64,000 nt of DNA from Anaerotignum propionicum DSM 1682 (GCF_001561955.1 NZ_CP014223.1:1-64000), one strand, 5' to 3'. Shown: positions 1 through 10,369, counted from the stretch's first letter. Notes: generated from the letters alone by a model not told the origin. Numbers and translations are program-made.

Positions 1-52
1 ACGGCTTGTCTCTCATTAAGAAGCTTTTCTTTCACAGCCATCTACATTTAAT

Positions 53-78
53 TGTGAATAACGAGATTGTTATCCACA
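53..78. promoter_or_regulatory. DnaA boxes upstream of dnaA
   Basis: TTATCCACA at 70-78 is a perfect DnaA box, and TGTGAATAA at 53-61 matches the reverse box with one mismatch. They sit 20-50 bases before the dnaA start. Only 100 bases of this region are inside the window, so the upstream half of a possible bipartite origin may be missing. Confidence 0.7.
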
Positions 79-100
79 AAATTTTAACAGGAGGTACATA

Positions 101-1429
101 ATGGAACAAATAAATGAATTGTGGAACGAAGCACTAAAAATTATCGAGGAAGAAAGCTCCGCCGTTAGTTTTGAGACATGGTTTCGTCCCATTGTACCCT
201 ACGGCTTGCAGGATCATTGTCTATATTTGCAGGTAGATAATCCCTTGGCCAAGGATATGCTGGAAAAACGTTACTTTGATTTGCTGAAAAATACCATAAA
301 ACAGGTTACAAAAACAGATTTGGAAATCATTATTTTAATGGGCAATGAGTTGCCTGTTAAATTAATGGAGAAAAAAGAAGTACAAAAACAAGGTACTGAA
401 ATTCCAAGAAATCTAAATCCCAAATATGTATTCAGCTCCTTTGTGGTTGGTAACAGCAACCGTATGGCTCATGCGGCATCTCTGGCGGTTGCCGAAGCAC
501 CGGCAAAAAACTATAACCCATTATTTTTATACGGTAACTCCGGTTTGGGCAAAACCCATCTTATGCATTCCATCGCCCATTATATTTTGGATAACAATAG
601 TTCAGCCAAGGTTTTATATGTAACCAGTGAAACCTTTACCAACGAATTGATTCTTTCTATTCAAAACAATAGAAACGAGGCTTTTCGTAATAAATATAGA
701 AATATCGACGTTCTTTTGATTGATGATATACAGTTTATTTCCAAAAAAGAAGGTACTCAGGAGGAATTCTTCCATACCTTTAATGCATTGTATGAATCAA
801 CAAAGCAAATTATTATTTCCTCGGACCGACCGCCTAAGGAAATTGAAACTTTAGAAGATAGATTGCGCAGCCGCTTTGAAATGGGCTTAATTGCAGATAT
901 TCAACCACCGGACTATGAAACAAGAATTGCAATTTTGCGAAAAAAAGCAGAACGGGATAATTTGCAGGTTCCTGATGATGTTTTGGCATATATCGCAAAA
1001 AATATTGCTTCAAATATTCGTGAATTAGAGGGTGCTTTGACCAGAATTGTTGCATTTGCAACATTGACAAACCAAGATATCTCTATTTTCTTGGCAGAGA
1101 ACTCATTAAAAGATATTTTCAGTGAGAATGCTTCTGCGCCAATTACCCCTGATTCCATTCAAGAAATCGTGGCGGAACATTTTAATATTCGCATAGAAGA
1201 TATACAAGGAAGCAAAAAACCCAAAAATATTGCTTTCCCCAGACAAATATCTATGTATTTATGCAGAAAATTATTAGATATTTCTCTACCAAAGATTGGT
1301 GAAAGTTTTGGAGGACGTGACCATACAACTGTAATTCATGCAATTTCTAAAATTGAAAAGCAGTTGGAAAATGATACGGCATTGCAAAACACCATTTTGC
1401 AGCTGGAGAAGGTAATTAAGGGGCAATAA
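101..1429 (+). CDS. dnaA: Chromosomal replication initiator DnaA
   Basis: DnaA binds DnaA boxes at oriC and, in its ATP form, opens the duplex. The 442-residue product has the normal length. An N-terminal helicase-interaction domain (about 1-85) is followed by a short linker, then the AAA+ domain with Walker A GNSGLGKT at 145-152 and Walker B with LLIDDIQF. The C-terminal domain IV carries GGRDHTTV, the DnaA-box recognition signature. The ATG is preceded by AGGAGG at a good distance. A perfect DnaA box (70-78) lies just upstream, consistent with autoregulation. dnaN follows after the candidate origin. Confidence 0.98.
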   Translation: MEQINELWNEALKIIEEESSAVSFETWFRPIVPYGLQDHCLYLQVDNPLAKDMLEKRYFDLLKNTIKQVTKTDLEIIILMGNELPVKLMEKKEVQKQGTEIPRNLNPKYVFSSFVVGNSNRMAHAASLAVAEAPAKNYNPLFLYGNSGLGKTHLMHSIAHYILDNNSSAKVLYVTSETFTNELILSIQNNRNEAFRNKYRNIDVLLIDDIQFISKKEGTQEEFFHTFNALYESTKQIIISSDRPPKEIETLEDRLRSRFEMGLIADIQPPDYETRIAILRKKAERDNLQVPDDVLAYIAKNIASNIRELEGALTRIVAFATLTNQDISIFLAENSLKDIFSENASAPITPDSIQEIVAEHFNIRIEDIQGSKKPKNIAFPRQISMYLCRKLLDISLPKIGESFGGRDHTTVIHAISKIEKQLENDTALQNTILQLEKVIKGQ

Positions 1430-1430
1430 T

Positions 1431-1660
1431 TTTTCCACATTGCCTTGTGGAGCAGGCTAGGGAAAGACTGTGGACAACTTTTGACAATTCAGCCTTGCTG
1501 TGCATACTGTGGATAAGCCTATCTGTTACCCCCATGGCTTCCACATGGCTTGTCAACATCCAAAATTCTTGATTCTTGGGGAAAAAAGAGGTTTTCCACA
1601 AACCCACAGCCCCTACTACTGCTACTGCGGATTAAATCTTATTTATTTCTTCAAACACTG
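1431..1660. other. Candidate oriC with DnaA boxes, DnaA-trio-like run and AT-rich unwinding stretch
   Basis: The dnaA-dnaN gap holds DnaA boxes at 1431-1439 (TTTTCCACA), 1469-1477 (TGTGGACAA), 1508-1516 (TGTGGATAA, perfect reverse box) and 1592-1600 (TTTTCCACA). The last box is followed by a C-rich spacer, then CTACTACTGCTACTG at 1613-1627, which reads as 3'-GAT-type trinucleotides on the other strand, then the AT-rich stretch 1631-1655. That order (box, GC-rich spacer, DnaA-trio, AT-rich) is the Bacillus-type basal unwinding system. Function is inferred from position and motifs. Confidence 0.8.
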
Positions 1661-1683
1661 TGTGAAAAGGAGTTGTGAACAAC

Positions 1684-2787
1684 TTGAAATTGATTTGTAA
1701 AAAAGATCTACTGTTACAGTACATAAATATCGTGAATAAAGCGGTTTCCAATCGTACCACACTGCCTATTTTGGAATGCATCTTACTAACTGCTGATGAT
1801 AAAGGCTTTGTTCTGACTGGAAATGATTTAGAATTGGGAATTAAAACCGCTGCTATTGAAGCTGACATTTTGGAAAAGGGCGAAGTTGCCATTGAAGCTC
1901 GCATTTTTAATGAGATTGTTCGTCGATTAAACGGAGAGGACGTAACGATTTCAACAAATGAAAAAAATGCAGTAACCATCGTTTGCGGTTCTTCAGAGTT
2001 CAGCATTATGGGCCAAGGTGGAGATGATTTTCCGGCTTTGCCTGAGGTAGAACAAAATCAGGCATATACTTTAAAGCAAAATGACTTAAGAAACATGATT
2101 CGTCAGACCATTTTTTCCATTGCCCAAGATAATGCAAAACCTGTTTTAACAGGGGAATTATTTGAGTTTCATGATGAATTTTTTAATATAGTTTCTGTAG
2201 ATGGCTATCGTATCTCTTACCGAAAAAATAATTTGATTCAAAGTTGTGGAAAAAATGATGTGATTGTTCCTGGTAAAACTTTAAGTGAATTGAATAAAAT
2301 TTTATCTCAATCTGATGAAGATTTGGTTTCACTTTATGTGACAGACAAACATATTTTGTTTGATTTGGGCACAGCAATTATGGTTTCACGTTTGATAGAG
2401 GGGGATTTTATCCGTTATGAGCAAAGTTTTTCAGAGGATTTTAAAACTGAGGTTTTAGTAGATAAAAACCAAATGATTCAATCATTGGAACGTGCTTCAT
2501 TGGTTTCCAGAGATAACAGAAAAACGCCGGTTCGCTTCCAAATCAAAACAAAAAATATGGAAATTACCGCTAAAAGTGATATGGGAACAGCTTTCGAGGA
2601 AATTTCTGTGGAAGTGGAAGGGGAAGAAATTTCCATTGCTTTTAATCCCCGTTATTTTATTGAAGCCCTGCGTTCTATTGATGAAGAAAACGTAAAAATT
2701 CACTTTACCGCTTCTTTAAGCCCTTGTACTATATTGCCTGTGGAGGGAGACTCCTTTAAATATTTGATTCTCCCACTAAGAATGTAA
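1684..2787 (+). CDS. dnaN: DNA polymerase III beta sliding clamp
   Basis: The beta clamp is a ring-shaped dimer that tethers DNA polymerase III to DNA. The product has the three-fold repeated clamp architecture and typical family segments, including SNRTTLPILECILL near the N-terminus and a C-terminal LPLRM, the usual clamp ending. I place the start at TTG 1684, 11 bases after AAGGAG (1667-1672). The in-frame GTG at 1675 is only two bases from that ribosome site. The TTG start gives MKLICKKD, matching the usual DnaN N-terminus, and a protein of 367 residues. An S4-domain gene follows after 37 bases. Confidence 0.96.
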   Translation: MKLICKKDLLLQYINIVNKAVSNRTTLPILECILLTADDKGFVLTGNDLELGIKTAAIEADILEKGEVAIEARIFNEIVRRLNGEDVTISTNEKNAVTIVCGSSEFSIMGQGGDDFPALPEVEQNQAYTLKQNDLRNMIRQTIFSIAQDNAKPVLTGELFEFHDEFFNIVSVDGYRISYRKNNLIQSCGKNDVIVPGKTLSELNKILSQSDEDLVSLYVTDKHILFDLGTAIMVSRLIEGDFIRYEQSFSEDFKTEVLVDKNQMIQSLERASLVSRDNRKTPVRFQIKTKNMEITAKSDMGTAFEEISVEVEGEEISIAFNPRYFIEALRSIDEENVKIHFTASLSPCTILPVEGDSFKYLILPLRM

Positions 2788-2824
2788 TGATTTTATGTAA
2801 ATAATAAGAAAGAAGGACTACTTT

Positions 2825-3043
2825 ATGCAGGAAGTTGGAATTCAAACAGAATTTATTAAATTACAGCAGATTTTAAAACTTGCCGGTATCATCGGACAAG
2901 GTTCTGATGCAAGAGCCTTGATTGCGGAAGGTTTGGTTTATGTAAACGGAGAACAGGCTTTGGAAAGAGGAAAGAAAATACGCCACAATGATGTGGTTGA
3001 GGTGAAGGGATTAGGATCGGTAAAAGTTGTGATGGAAGATTAA
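2825..3043 (+). CDS. S4-domain RNA-binding protein (YaaA/RlbA family)
   Basis: This 72-residue protein is essentially a single S4 RNA-binding domain, with FIKLQQILKLAGIIGQGSDA early and a VYVNGE strand-turn characteristic of S4 folds. In Firmicutes a gene of this family (yaaA/rlbA) lies between dnaN and recF, exactly as here, and is linked to 50S ribosome assembly or RNA binding. AAGAAGGA precedes the ATG. It is probably cotranscribed with dnaN. The exact RNA target cannot be read from sequence. Confidence 0.9.
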   Translation: MQEVGIQTEFIKLQQILKLAGIIGQGSDARALIAEGLVYVNGEQALERGKKIRHNDVVEVKGLGSVKVVMED

Positions 3044-3145
3044 ATAATTTTACTCCTAATTTTTGAGATGTGTTTTAAGATTGTCAGTATAGAGTAAAAC
3101 AAATAATAATTTGAACATAGTATCTTGTTCATTTTTAAGTGGGAA

Positions 3146-3191
3146 GGCCCGTATTGCAAATAAAATTTTGCAAAAAACAGCGGGCTTTTTT
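3146..3191 (+). terminator. Terminator after the S4 gene
   Basis: GCCCG (3147-3151) pairs with CGGGC (3181-3185). A second inner pairing of TTGCAAA with TTTTGCAA lies inside, and TTTTTT follows at 3186-3191. The rest of the 3044-3408 gap is AT-rich with no gene visible. Confidence 0.75.
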
Positions 3192-3408
3192 CGCTGTTAT
3201 AAAAATATTGCTTTTGTGGACAAAATAATTCAACAGTTGCTTGTTTTCATTCAGAAATAAAATGTTTTTAAATAAGCAAGTGTTTATTTTTCTGTTTTTT
3301 TAGTATTAGAAATCGGATGTAGAAATAATAATTTTTGTTATTAATTTAACATATAATATTTTGTCGAATAATCTTTTTAAAATAATTTTGTATATCGGGT
3401 GGATATTT

Positions 3409-4518
3409 ATGCAAATTTCGGAGGTTTCTTTGCAAGGCTTTCGCAATCTGATGGAGATGCAAATTAAACCGTCTCCAGGAATTAATGTTTTTTATGGGAA
3501 GAATGCTCAAGGGAAAACCAATTTTTTGGAATCCCTTTATTTATGTGCCATGGGAAGGTCTATGCGGACAAAATATGATTGGCAAATGATTGGTTTTCAA
3601 GAGGAAGAAAGCCACATCCGCTTATTAATCAATAAAAATAACCGAAAAGAGCGTATTGATGTTCATTTGAAACGAGATACCAAAAAGGGCATAGCCAGAA
3701 ACGGTGTGCCCATCAAGAAGCTGGGGGATTTATTTGGTACTTTGTATACCGTAGTTTTTTCCCCTGAGGATCTTTCTTTGATTAAAGACGGGCCTGCAGA
3801 GCGGCGACGTTTTTTGGATATGGAGCTTTGTCAGCTTAGCCGCGTTTATTATTATGATTTGCAGCAATATTACCGTATTTTGAAGCAGAGAAATAATTTA
3901 TTGCGGGAGATTCAGAAGAATTCGTCGTTACAAGACACTCTTTTTGTATGGGATGCCCAGTTGATTGATTACGGTGAGCGCGTTATGGCGGCTAGAACGG
4001 ATTTTTTGAAAAGGCTGGATAAAATCGCCACTGAAAAGCTTAACGCTCTTACAGGGGGCTTAGATGCCCTAAAAATTATATATAAACCAAATTGCGAGCC
4101 GGGACATATGGAGGAAAGGCTAAAACGAAATTTGCAACGAGACATTTATTTAGGCAGTACCAATTTTGGGCCCCATAAAGACGATATTTTGTTTACCATT
4201 CATGGAAAGGATGTGAAAAGCTTCGGTTCTCAGGGTCAGCAACGAACTACAGCTTTGGCAGCTAGGTTGGCAGAAATTGATTTGATACGGGAAGAGACAG
4301 GGGAAGATCCTATTTTACTTTTAGATGATGTGTTGTCTGAATTGGATGAAAGAAGACAAAAATATTTGATGGAAAGTATTGATGGCTTGCAGGCGTTTTT
4401 GACTTGCACAGGAATTGAGGATGCAATAAAAAAATATATCAGCAAAGATAATTTGTTTTATGTGGAAAATGGAAAAATTGTCGCAGAGGATGGAATGGAA
4501 AAAAAGCGTAATGCCTAA
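3409..4518 (+). CDS. recF: DNA replication and repair protein RecF
   Basis: RecF is an SMC-like ATPase that helps load RecA at gaps and stalled forks. Walker A is visible as GKNAQGKT at about residues 30-37. The ABC-type signature region (SFGSQGQQRT) and the Walker B region (DPILLLDDVLSELD) follow in the C-terminal third. The ATG at 3409 is chosen because GGGTGG lies six bases upstream and it yields MQISEVSLQGFRN, the usual RecF N-terminus. A longer in-frame TTG extension adds 16 atypical residues. Length is 369 residues, normal for the family. Confidence 0.96.
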   Translation: MQISEVSLQGFRNLMEMQIKPSPGINVFYGKNAQGKTNFLESLYLCAMGRSMRTKYDWQMIGFQEEESHIRLLINKNNRKERIDVHLKRDTKKGIARNGVPIKKLGDLFGTLYTVVFSPEDLSLIKDGPAERRRFLDMELCQLSRVYYYDLQQYYRILKQRNNLLREIQKNSSLQDTLFVWDAQLIDYGERVMAARTDFLKRLDKIATEKLNALTGGLDALKIIYKPNCEPGHMEERLKRNLQRDIYLGSTNFGPHKDDILFTIHGKDVKSFGSQGQQRTTALAARLAEIDLIREETGEDPILLLDDVLSELDERRQKYLMESIDGLQAFLTCTGIEDAIKKYISKDNLFYVENGKIVAEDGMEKKRNA

Positions 4519-4535
4519 AACATACGCTTTTTTTA
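4503..4535 (+). terminator. Terminator overlapping the recF stop
   Basis: AAAGCGTA (4503-4510) pairs with TACGCTTT (4523-4530), followed by T residues. The left arm lies inside the recF coding end. This separates recF from gyrB transcription. Confidence 0.75.
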
Positions 4536-4755
4536 TTTCAATATGACATTAAAAATGTCTGTACGGGAAACACAAACTTTAAAATGTTCCAGAAAAAAGT
4601 TTTCAAAAAAGATATATTCTAAAAATTCCCTAAAATAATCCAAAAATACCCTATATTTTCTTAATGATTATCATATATTAATTAATAAGGAAGGAAAAAC
4701 ATTCGAAAGTTTCATTAAAAATTGATGTTTTCCTTGAAAATATAAGGTTTTCTTC

Positions 4756-5065
4756 TTGTAGAATTCTTTTAAAAATGTTATAATAGTTATGTATTAAAAA
4801 CTCACTAAAAATTGGAACATAAAAAGTTCTTTTTTAGATTTTTTATTTCTTAATATTCAGACGTTTTTCTATGTATAGGGAATTTCAAAAAGCGTGTTTC
4901 ATAGGATAACAAAATACACTAAAAAACAGTGTCTAAGCTTTAAAAAAAGTAAAAATTTTACCTATCATTTTTGATTTGAAATAGGTTTTATGATAGAAAC
5001 CTATTTTTTCTTTGGCACAAAGCACGATGAAGAACCCTAAAAGATTTAGTTGAAGGAGAGGTTTT
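4756..5065 (+). promoter_or_regulatory. gyrB promoter and long AT-rich leader with hairpins
   Basis: The 547-base recF-gyrB gap has no credible gene. A promoter candidate is TTGTAG (4756-4761), 17 bases, TATAAT (4779-4784); the -10 is perfect and the -35 weak. Downstream, AAATAGGTTT (4979-4988) pairs with AAACCTATT (4997-5005) and is followed by TTTTTTC, a terminator-like hairpin about 60 bases before gyrB. ACCTAT at 4960-4965 could pair alternatively with ATAGGT (4981-4986), so an attenuator is possible but unproven. Confidence 0.45.
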
Positions 5066-6967
5066 ATGTCATCAGATTATAATGAAAGTCAAATCCAAGT
5101 GTTGGAAGGTTTAGAGGCGGTTAGAAAAAGACCGGGAATGTATATCGGTTCTACCAGCGCCAGAGGGCTGCATCATTTGGTTTACGAAATCGTGGATAAT
5201 GCGGTGGATGAGGCCTTGGCAGGTTTTTGTACTGAAATAACCGTAAAAATTCATCCGGATAATTCTATTTCTGTTATGGATAACGGCCGAGGCATTCCCG
5301 TTGGTATTCAGCAGCAAAAGGGAATATCTGCCGTAGAGGTAGTATTTACGATTTTGCATGCCGGTGGTAAATTTGGCGGTGGGGGATATAAGGTTTCCGG
5401 TGGTCTCCACGGTGTTGGTGCATCAGTTGTAAATGCTCTGTCCACATGGCTGACGGTAAACATTCATACTGAAGGCAAGCTCTATGAGCAAAAATATGCC
5501 CGTGGTGATGTATTAGCACCCTTAACTGTCATTGGTGAGTCACAACAGCATGGTACCTATGTGCATTTCTTGCCCGATCCTGAAATTTTCGAGGAAACGG
5601 TTTTTACCTACGATATTTTAAAGCAGCGCTTGCGAGAAACGGCTTTTCTTACAAAAGGCTTGAAAATTAACCTCATAGATTTGCGTGAGGGGATAGAACA
5701 GAATCGTACTTTCCACTATGAAGGTGGTATTAAAGAATTTGTTGCTTATATTAATAAAAGCCGTCAGGCATTATATAGCGATATTTTTTATTGCTGTGGC
5801 CAGAAGGATGGTATTTTGGTGGAAGTGGCATTTCAGTATAACGATGGATATACCGAAAACATTTTTAGCTTTGTCAATAATATTAATACCCCTGATGGTG
5901 GTACCCATTTAATTGGTTTTAAAAGCGGTTTGACAAAAACATTGAATGATTACGGGAAAAAAATCGGTATTCTCAAGGATGCGGATAAGAAGCTTTCCGG
6001 TGATGATGTACGAGAAGGTATTTCCGCTGTTATCAGTATTAAAGTCGAAGATCCTCAGTTTGAAGGTCAGACAAAGGCGAAATTAGGCACAAGCGAAGCG
6101 AAGAATGCTGTTGAAAGCGTTTTAAGCGAATATTTTACCTATTATCTGGAGGAAAACCCTGCGATAGCTAAAAATATCATTGAAAAGGGTATGATGGCTT
6201 CCAGAGCCCGTGACGCTGCCAGAAAGGCAAGAGAATTGGTACGCCGTAAGACAGGCTTGGAGAATACAAGACTGCCCGGCAAGCTAACAGATTGTACCAG
6301 TAAGGACCCTTTTGAATGCGAAATTTACATCGTAGAGGGTAACTCTGCGGGGGGCAGTGCAATTAAGGCAAGAGACCCTAAAACACAAGCGATTTTACCT
6401 TTGCGAGGGAAAATTTTAAATGTGGAAAAGGCTAGACTGGATCGTATTTTAGGCAGTGAAGAAATTAAAAATATGATTACCGCTTTTGGCACAGGTATTT
6501 CAGAAGATTTTGATATTGATAAACTGCGTTATCATAAAATTGTTATCATGACAGATGCCGATGTGGATGGTGCCCATATCCGTACATTGCTTTTAACCTT
6601 CTTTTACCGCTATATGCCTCAATTAATTGAGGAAGGCAAGGTTTATGTTGCCCAGCCACCATTATACCGTGTGGAGAAGAATAAACAGCATTATTATGTT
6701 TATGACGACTTACAGTTAGAAACGTTATACAATGAGATTGGAAAAACAGGGATTAAAGAAGTACAGAGATATAAGGGTCTAGGTGAGATGGACTTTGATC
6801 AGTTGAGAGATACCACCATGGCTGTGGAACACCGTATTTTGAAAAAAGTTGACATCAGTGATGCTTTGATTGCCGACGAGATATTCAGTATGCTTATGGG
6901 GGACAGTGTAGAGCCACGTAGGGATTTTATTGCTGAAAATGCCCAGTATGCTGAAATGGATTATTAA
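5066..6967 (+). CDS. gyrB: DNA gyrase subunit B
   Basis: GyrB is the ATPase subunit of gyrase, which introduces negative supercoils. The 633-residue product starts with the GHKL ATPase region ([34 protein letters not shown]). It continues through the transducer to the TOPRIM domain, with [21 protein letters not shown] and [19 protein letters not shown], and ends with the RYKGLGEMD region. The protein is the short Gram-positive form, without the enterobacterial insert. GAAGGAGAGG precedes the ATG. gyrA lies downstream across a repeat-filled spacer. Confidence 0.98.
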   Translation: MSSDYNESQIQVLEGLEAVRKRPGMYIGSTSARGLHHLVYEIVDNAVDEALAGFCTEITVKIHPDNSISVMDNGRGIPVGIQQQKGISAVEVVFTILHAGGKFGGGGYKVSGGLHGVGASVVNALSTWLTVNIHTEGKLYEQKYARGDVLAPLTVIGESQQHGTYVHFLPDPEIFEETVFTYDILKQRLRETAFLTKGLKINLIDLREGIEQNRTFHYEGGIKEFVAYINKSRQALYSDIFYCCGQKDGILVEVAFQYNDGYTENIFSFVNNINTPDGGTHLIGFKSGLTKTLNDYGKKIGILKDADKKLSGDDVREGISAVISIKVEDPQFEGQTKAKLGTSEAKNAVESVLSEYFTYYLEENPAIAKNIIEKGMMASRARDAARKARELVRRKTGLENTRLPGKLTDCTSKDPFECEIYIVEGNSAGGSAIKARDPKTQAILPLRGKILNVEKARLDRILGSEEIKNMITAFGTGISEDFDIDKLRYHKIVIMTDADVDGAHIRTLLLTFFYRYMPQLIEEGKVYVAQPPLYRVEKNKQHYYVYDDLQLETLYNEIGKTGIKEVQRYKGLGEMDFDQLRDTTMAVEHRILKKVDISDALIADEIFSMLMGDSVEPRRDFIAENAQYAEMDY

Positions 6968-7018
6968 GCGTTGGCTTTTTTGAAAAAAGGTCAGTTCCTT
7001 CAAGCTTTTTTCAAGGGT

Positions 7019-7071
7019 AAGACCTTAGGGACGCTGTCCCTAAGACCCTGCAAGGGCTGTGCCCTTGACCC
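7019..7071 (-). repeat. Inverted copy of the palindromic intergenic module
   Basis: This copy contains a GGGAC/GTCCC palindrome and a CAAGGGC/GCCCTTG palindrome joined by GACCCTG. It is the reverse complement of the modules at 7151-7202 and 7254-7305. Together with 7151-7202 it forms a long imperfect inverted repeat with a loop of about 80 bases in the gyrB-gyrA gap. The same module recurs at about 38050-38150, 47745-47797 and 52115-52175. Confidence 0.8.
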
Positions 7072-7116
7072 AATATGGAAAACTGCGTTTTCCAAGGGAT
7101 AATTTTTTAATTTAAT

Positions 7117-7305
7117 TCTACCCTTCAAAAATGAAGTTTTAGAAATTAAAGGGTCAAGGGATGAAATCCCTTGTAGGGAAGTGGGGCAAAGCCCCAAGGT
7201 CTAAGAAAATAGAAATTCTAACCAATCTTCGAAAATGAAGTTTCTAAAATAAAGGGTCAAGGGATGAAATCCCTTGTGGGGAGTTGGGGCAAAGACCCAA
7301 GGTCT
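7117..7305 (+). repeat. Two tandem copies of the palindromic intergenic module
   Basis: A unit of about 103 bases is present twice in direct orientation. Each has an AATGAAGTTT-containing lead-in, then GGGTCAAGGGATGAAATCCC, then a GGGGCAAAG(C/A)CCC palindrome ending AAGGTCT. The core copies are 7151-7202 and 7254-7305. They fill the spacer between the gyrase genes and extend into a false N-terminal extension of gyrA. Confidence 0.85.
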
Positions 7306-7341
7306 TGTCTTATCCCTTTAAATTTAAAAAGAGGTGAAAAA

Positions 7342-9876
7342 ATGAGCGACGAATTCAAAGAAATAGATAAGGTCGTTTCCATAGATATCAACGAGGAAAT
7401 GAAAAAATGCTATATCGATTACGCTATGAGCGTTATCGTTGCCCGTGCATTGCCCGATGTGCGGGATGGCTTAAAGCCAGTGCAAAGACGTATCCTCTTC
7501 TCTATGAATGAAATGAACCTTGACCCCAATAAAGGCTACCGTAAATCGGCCCGTATTGTGGGTGATACCATGGGTAAATACCACCCTCATGGTGATAGCT
7601 CTATTTATCAGGCAATGGTGCGTATGGCTCAGAATTTCTCAATGCGCTATATGCTGGTGGATGGCCACGGTAACTTCGGCTCGATCGATGGCTACGGCGC
7701 TGCTGCAAGCCGTTATACCGAGGCAAGAATGTCTAAAATTACAGCAGAATTGTTGGCGGATATCGAAAAAGATACCGTTGATTTTGTGCCAAACTACGAT
7801 GAAAACGAAAAAGAACCTACTGTTTTGCCCGCTAGAATCCCTAACTTGCTGGTAAATGGCTCATCAGGTATCGCTGTTGGTATGGCAACCAATATACCAC
7901 CGCATAACTTGACAGAGGTCATTAATGGTGTTGTTTGTATGATTGATAATACTATCAATGATAAAGATACCGATGTTGAGGAATTAATGGAGCATATCCA
8001 GGGCCCGGATTTCCCCACAGGTGCAACAATCCTTGGAAAAAGCGGAATTCGTGCAGCGTATCGTACCGGTAGAGGGAAAATTTTGGTTCGTGCATTGGCA
8101 GAAATTCAACCTATGTCAAACGGCCGTGAAAAAATTGTGGTTACAGAATTGCCCTATATGGTGAATAAACTTCGGTTGATTGAAAAAATAGCTGAGTTGG
8201 TAAAGGATAAACGTATTGAAGGCATTAACGATTTGTATGATGCCTCCGCTGGCGATGATATCCAGATTATTATTGAGCTGAAGAAAGATGTAAATGCCAA
8301 TGTTATTTTGAATCAGCTTTATAAATATACCCAGCTTCAGGAAAGCTTTGGCGCGATTATGATTGCGTTGGTCAATGGTAAGCCTGAAACTTTAAACTTG
8401 AAGCAAATCATTTCGGAATACTTGAAACATCAGGAAAATGTGGTCACAAGAAGAACGAAATTTAATCTGGATAAAGCAGAAAAAAGAGCTCATATTCTGG
8501 AAGGTCTGCGTATTGCCATTGATAATATTGATGAGGTAATCCGCATAATCCGTACCAGCTATGATAATGCTAAGGAACGCCTGATGGAACGCTTTCAGCT
8601 TTCAGAGATTCAGGCGCAGGCAATCTTGGAAATGCAGCTGCGTCGTTTACAGGGCTTGGAGCACGAAAAAATCGATGCGGAGTATAAAGATTTGATGGAA
8701 AAAATTGCTCATTTTAAATCTTTGTTGGCAGATAGAAAATTAATGCTCGGCGTCATTAAGGATGAAATCACGTTAGTTCGGGATAAATATGGGGATGAAC
8801 GCCGTACCCAGTTGGTGCAGAACCCCGGTGAAATTGATGTGGAGGATTTGATTGAGGAAGAAACTTGCGTTATGACTCTTTCTAACCTGAACTATATTAA
8901 GCGTACGCCTTTGGATACCTATAAGAGTCAAAATAGAGGTGGTAGAGGTATTGTTGGTATGCAGACAAGAGAGGAAGATTTTGTTAAAGATATGTTCCTT
9001 TCCTCCACCCATGATACCATTTTGTTCTTTACCGATCGGGGTAGAGTATACCGAATGAAAGGCTATGAAATTCCAGAAGCAGGGCGTACAGCAAGGGGCA
9101 TGGCAATTGTGAATCTGCTGGAAATTGCTCCCGGTGAAAGCATTACTGCGATTATCCCTGTGAAGGAATTTAAGGAAGATGAATACCTTGTTATGATAAC
9201 AAAACAGGGCATCATTAAGAAAACAGAGATGGCAAGCTTTGCAAATATCCGTAAGGGTGGCTTAATCGCTGTTAACTTAAGGGATGATGATAATCTGATT
9301 TCCGTTATGACAACCAATGGTGAAAACGAAATTTTTGTTGCAACAAGAAATGGTTTGGGTATTAAGTTCTCTGAAAAAGATGTGCGTCCTATGGGTCGTA
9401 CGGCTACGGGTGTAAAGGCCATTACTCTGCGTGAGGAGGACTATGTGGTCTCTGCCGTGAAGATTATGGAAAATGCAGAAATTTTGAATGTAACGGAAAA
9501 AGGCTTTGGAAAACGTACGGAAACAGATGCGTTTACTGTGCAATATCGTGGCGGAAAAGGCTTGAAGGTGCATCAATTGACAGAAAAAACAGGCGCATTG
9601 ACCGGTGTTTTATTGGTTGAGGAGAATGAAGAAGTGATGCTAATGACATCAGAAGGCATTATAATCCGCCTGCGTGCAAGGGATATTTCAACCATTGGCC
9701 GTGTTTCTCAGGGTGTGAAACTGATGAATTTGAATGACGGTGTAACGGTTGTGGGTATCGCAAAAATATCTGAGGAAGATATTAAAGATGATGAACTAGA
9801 GATTTTGGATGATGAAACCTCTGCAAACGAGGAAAGCTCTATTATCTCAGAAGAAGAAACTTCAATCACTGAATAA
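7342..9876 (+). CDS. gyrA: DNA gyrase subunit A
   Basis: GyrA carries the DNA cleavage-religation site of gyrase. The catalytic tyrosine lies in [10 protein letters not shown], and the quinolone-determining region [15 protein letters not shown] is upstream of it. A coiled-coil/tower region follows, then the six-bladed C-terminal beta-pinwheel with a QNRGGRGI GyrA-box-like motif. I start at ATG 7342, behind GAGGTG, because the longer frame to 7264 reads through repeat DNA. That gives 844 residues. The tail is very acidic and serine-rich, which is common in gyrase A. Confidence 0.97.
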   Translation: MSDEFKEIDKVVSIDINEEMKKCYIDYAMSVIVARALPDVRDGLKPVQRRILFSMNEMNLDPNKGYRKSARIVGDTMGKYHPHGDSSIYQAMVRMAQNFSMRYMLVDGHGNFGSIDGYGAAASRYTEARMSKITAELLADIEKDTVDFVPNYDENEKEPTVLPARIPNLLVNGSSGIAVGMATNIPPHNLTEVINGVVCMIDNTINDKDTDVEELMEHIQGPDFPTGATILGKSGIRAAYRTGRGKILVRALAEIQPMSNGREKIVVTELPYMVNKLRLIEKIAELVKDKRIEGINDLYDASAGDDIQIIIELKKDVNANVILNQLYKYTQLQESFGAIMIALVNGKPETLNLKQIISEYLKHQENVVTRRTKFNLDKAEKRAHILEGLRIAIDNIDEVIRIIRTSYDNAKERLMERFQLSEIQAQAILEMQLRRLQGLEHEKIDAEYKDLMEKIAHFKSLLADRKLMLGVIKDEITLVRDKYGDERRTQLVQNPGEIDVEDLIEEETCVMTLSNLNYIKRTPLDTYKSQNRGGRGIVGMQTREEDFVKDMFLSSTHDTILFFTDRGRVYRMKGYEIPEAGRTARGMAIVNLLEIAPGESITAIIPVKEFKEDEYLVMITKQGIIKKTEMASFANIRKGGLIAVNLRDDDNLISVMTTNGENEIFVATRNGLGIKFSEKDVRPMGRTATGVKAITLREEDYVVSAVKIMENAEILNVTEKGFGKRTETDAFTVQYRGGKGLKVHQLTEKTGALTGVLLVEENEEVMLMTSEGIIIRLRARDISTIGRVSQGVKLMNLNDGVTVVGIAKISEEDIKDDELEILDDETSANEESSIISEEETSITE

Positions 9877-9891
9877 ATAATAGACAAAAAG

Positions 9892-9918
9892 GATACCAAC
9901 ATTGTTGGTATCTTTTTT
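9892..9918 (+). terminator. Terminator after gyrA
   Basis: GATACCAAC (9892-9900), loop ATT, GTTGGTATC (9904-9912) and six T residues form a perfect intrinsic terminator. Confidence 0.92.
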
Positions 9919-10078
9919 AGTTTAATATAATAAAGAAAAAAATAATTGCAATTATTTAAAAAAATTATTTGTTAATTTTATATAATTACATTAAAATTTT
10001 TGATGATTATTTGACAATTATTCATTATACTGCTAGAATCAAGTTAGATTGTATCAGAAAATCGAGGTGTATGGGAAG

Positions 10079-10369
10079 ATGTGGGACATAGAGTTTTGTT
10101 TGGCAGTGGGGAAAGTAATTTCACTGGTTGTTTGTATGGTTTTTATTGAAGGCGTTGTGGCAAGCAGACCAAATGGGAAGTGGACAGGTGCCATTTTGCC
10201 GGTTTTTATGCTTCTGCTTTCTTTCTGGGTATTTTTCATGTGGAAAAATGCCATCTATTTTATTTTGGTGTTAGCACCTTCGTTATTATGTTGTTTTATA
10301 TATTATATTTGCCGTCGCTCCATTAAAAATGGTACGGCACTGAGTTTAAATGAAGAAGAACCTAACTAA
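10079..10369 (+). CDS. Small membrane protein of unknown function
   Basis: I do not recognise this gene. With the ATG at 10079, nine bases after GAGGTG (10064-10069), it encodes 96 residues. Three hydrophobic segments are visible: LAVGKVISLVVCMVFI, a second around ILPVFMLLLSFWVFFMW, and a third around IYFILVLAPSLLCCFIYYI. A short charged C-terminal tail ends EEEPN. It is flanked by the gyrA terminator and its own terminator, so it is probably monocistronic. An alternative TTG start at 10049 has no good ribosome site. Confidence 0.6.
   Translation: MWDIEFCLAVGKVISLVVCMVFIEGVVASRPNGKWTGAILPVFMLLLSFWVFFMWKNAIYFILVLAPSLLCCFIYYICRRSIKNGTALSLNEEEPN

Noticed and set aside
1675-1683. GTG start for dnaN
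   Set aside because: It lies two bases from the ribosome site; TTG at 1684 has proper spacing and yields the usual DnaN start.
7264-7341. A 26-residue N-terminal extension of GyrA
   Set aside because: It reads through the tandem repeat, lacks a ribosome site, and the internal ATG at 7342 has GAGGTG and gives the normal GyrA N-terminus.
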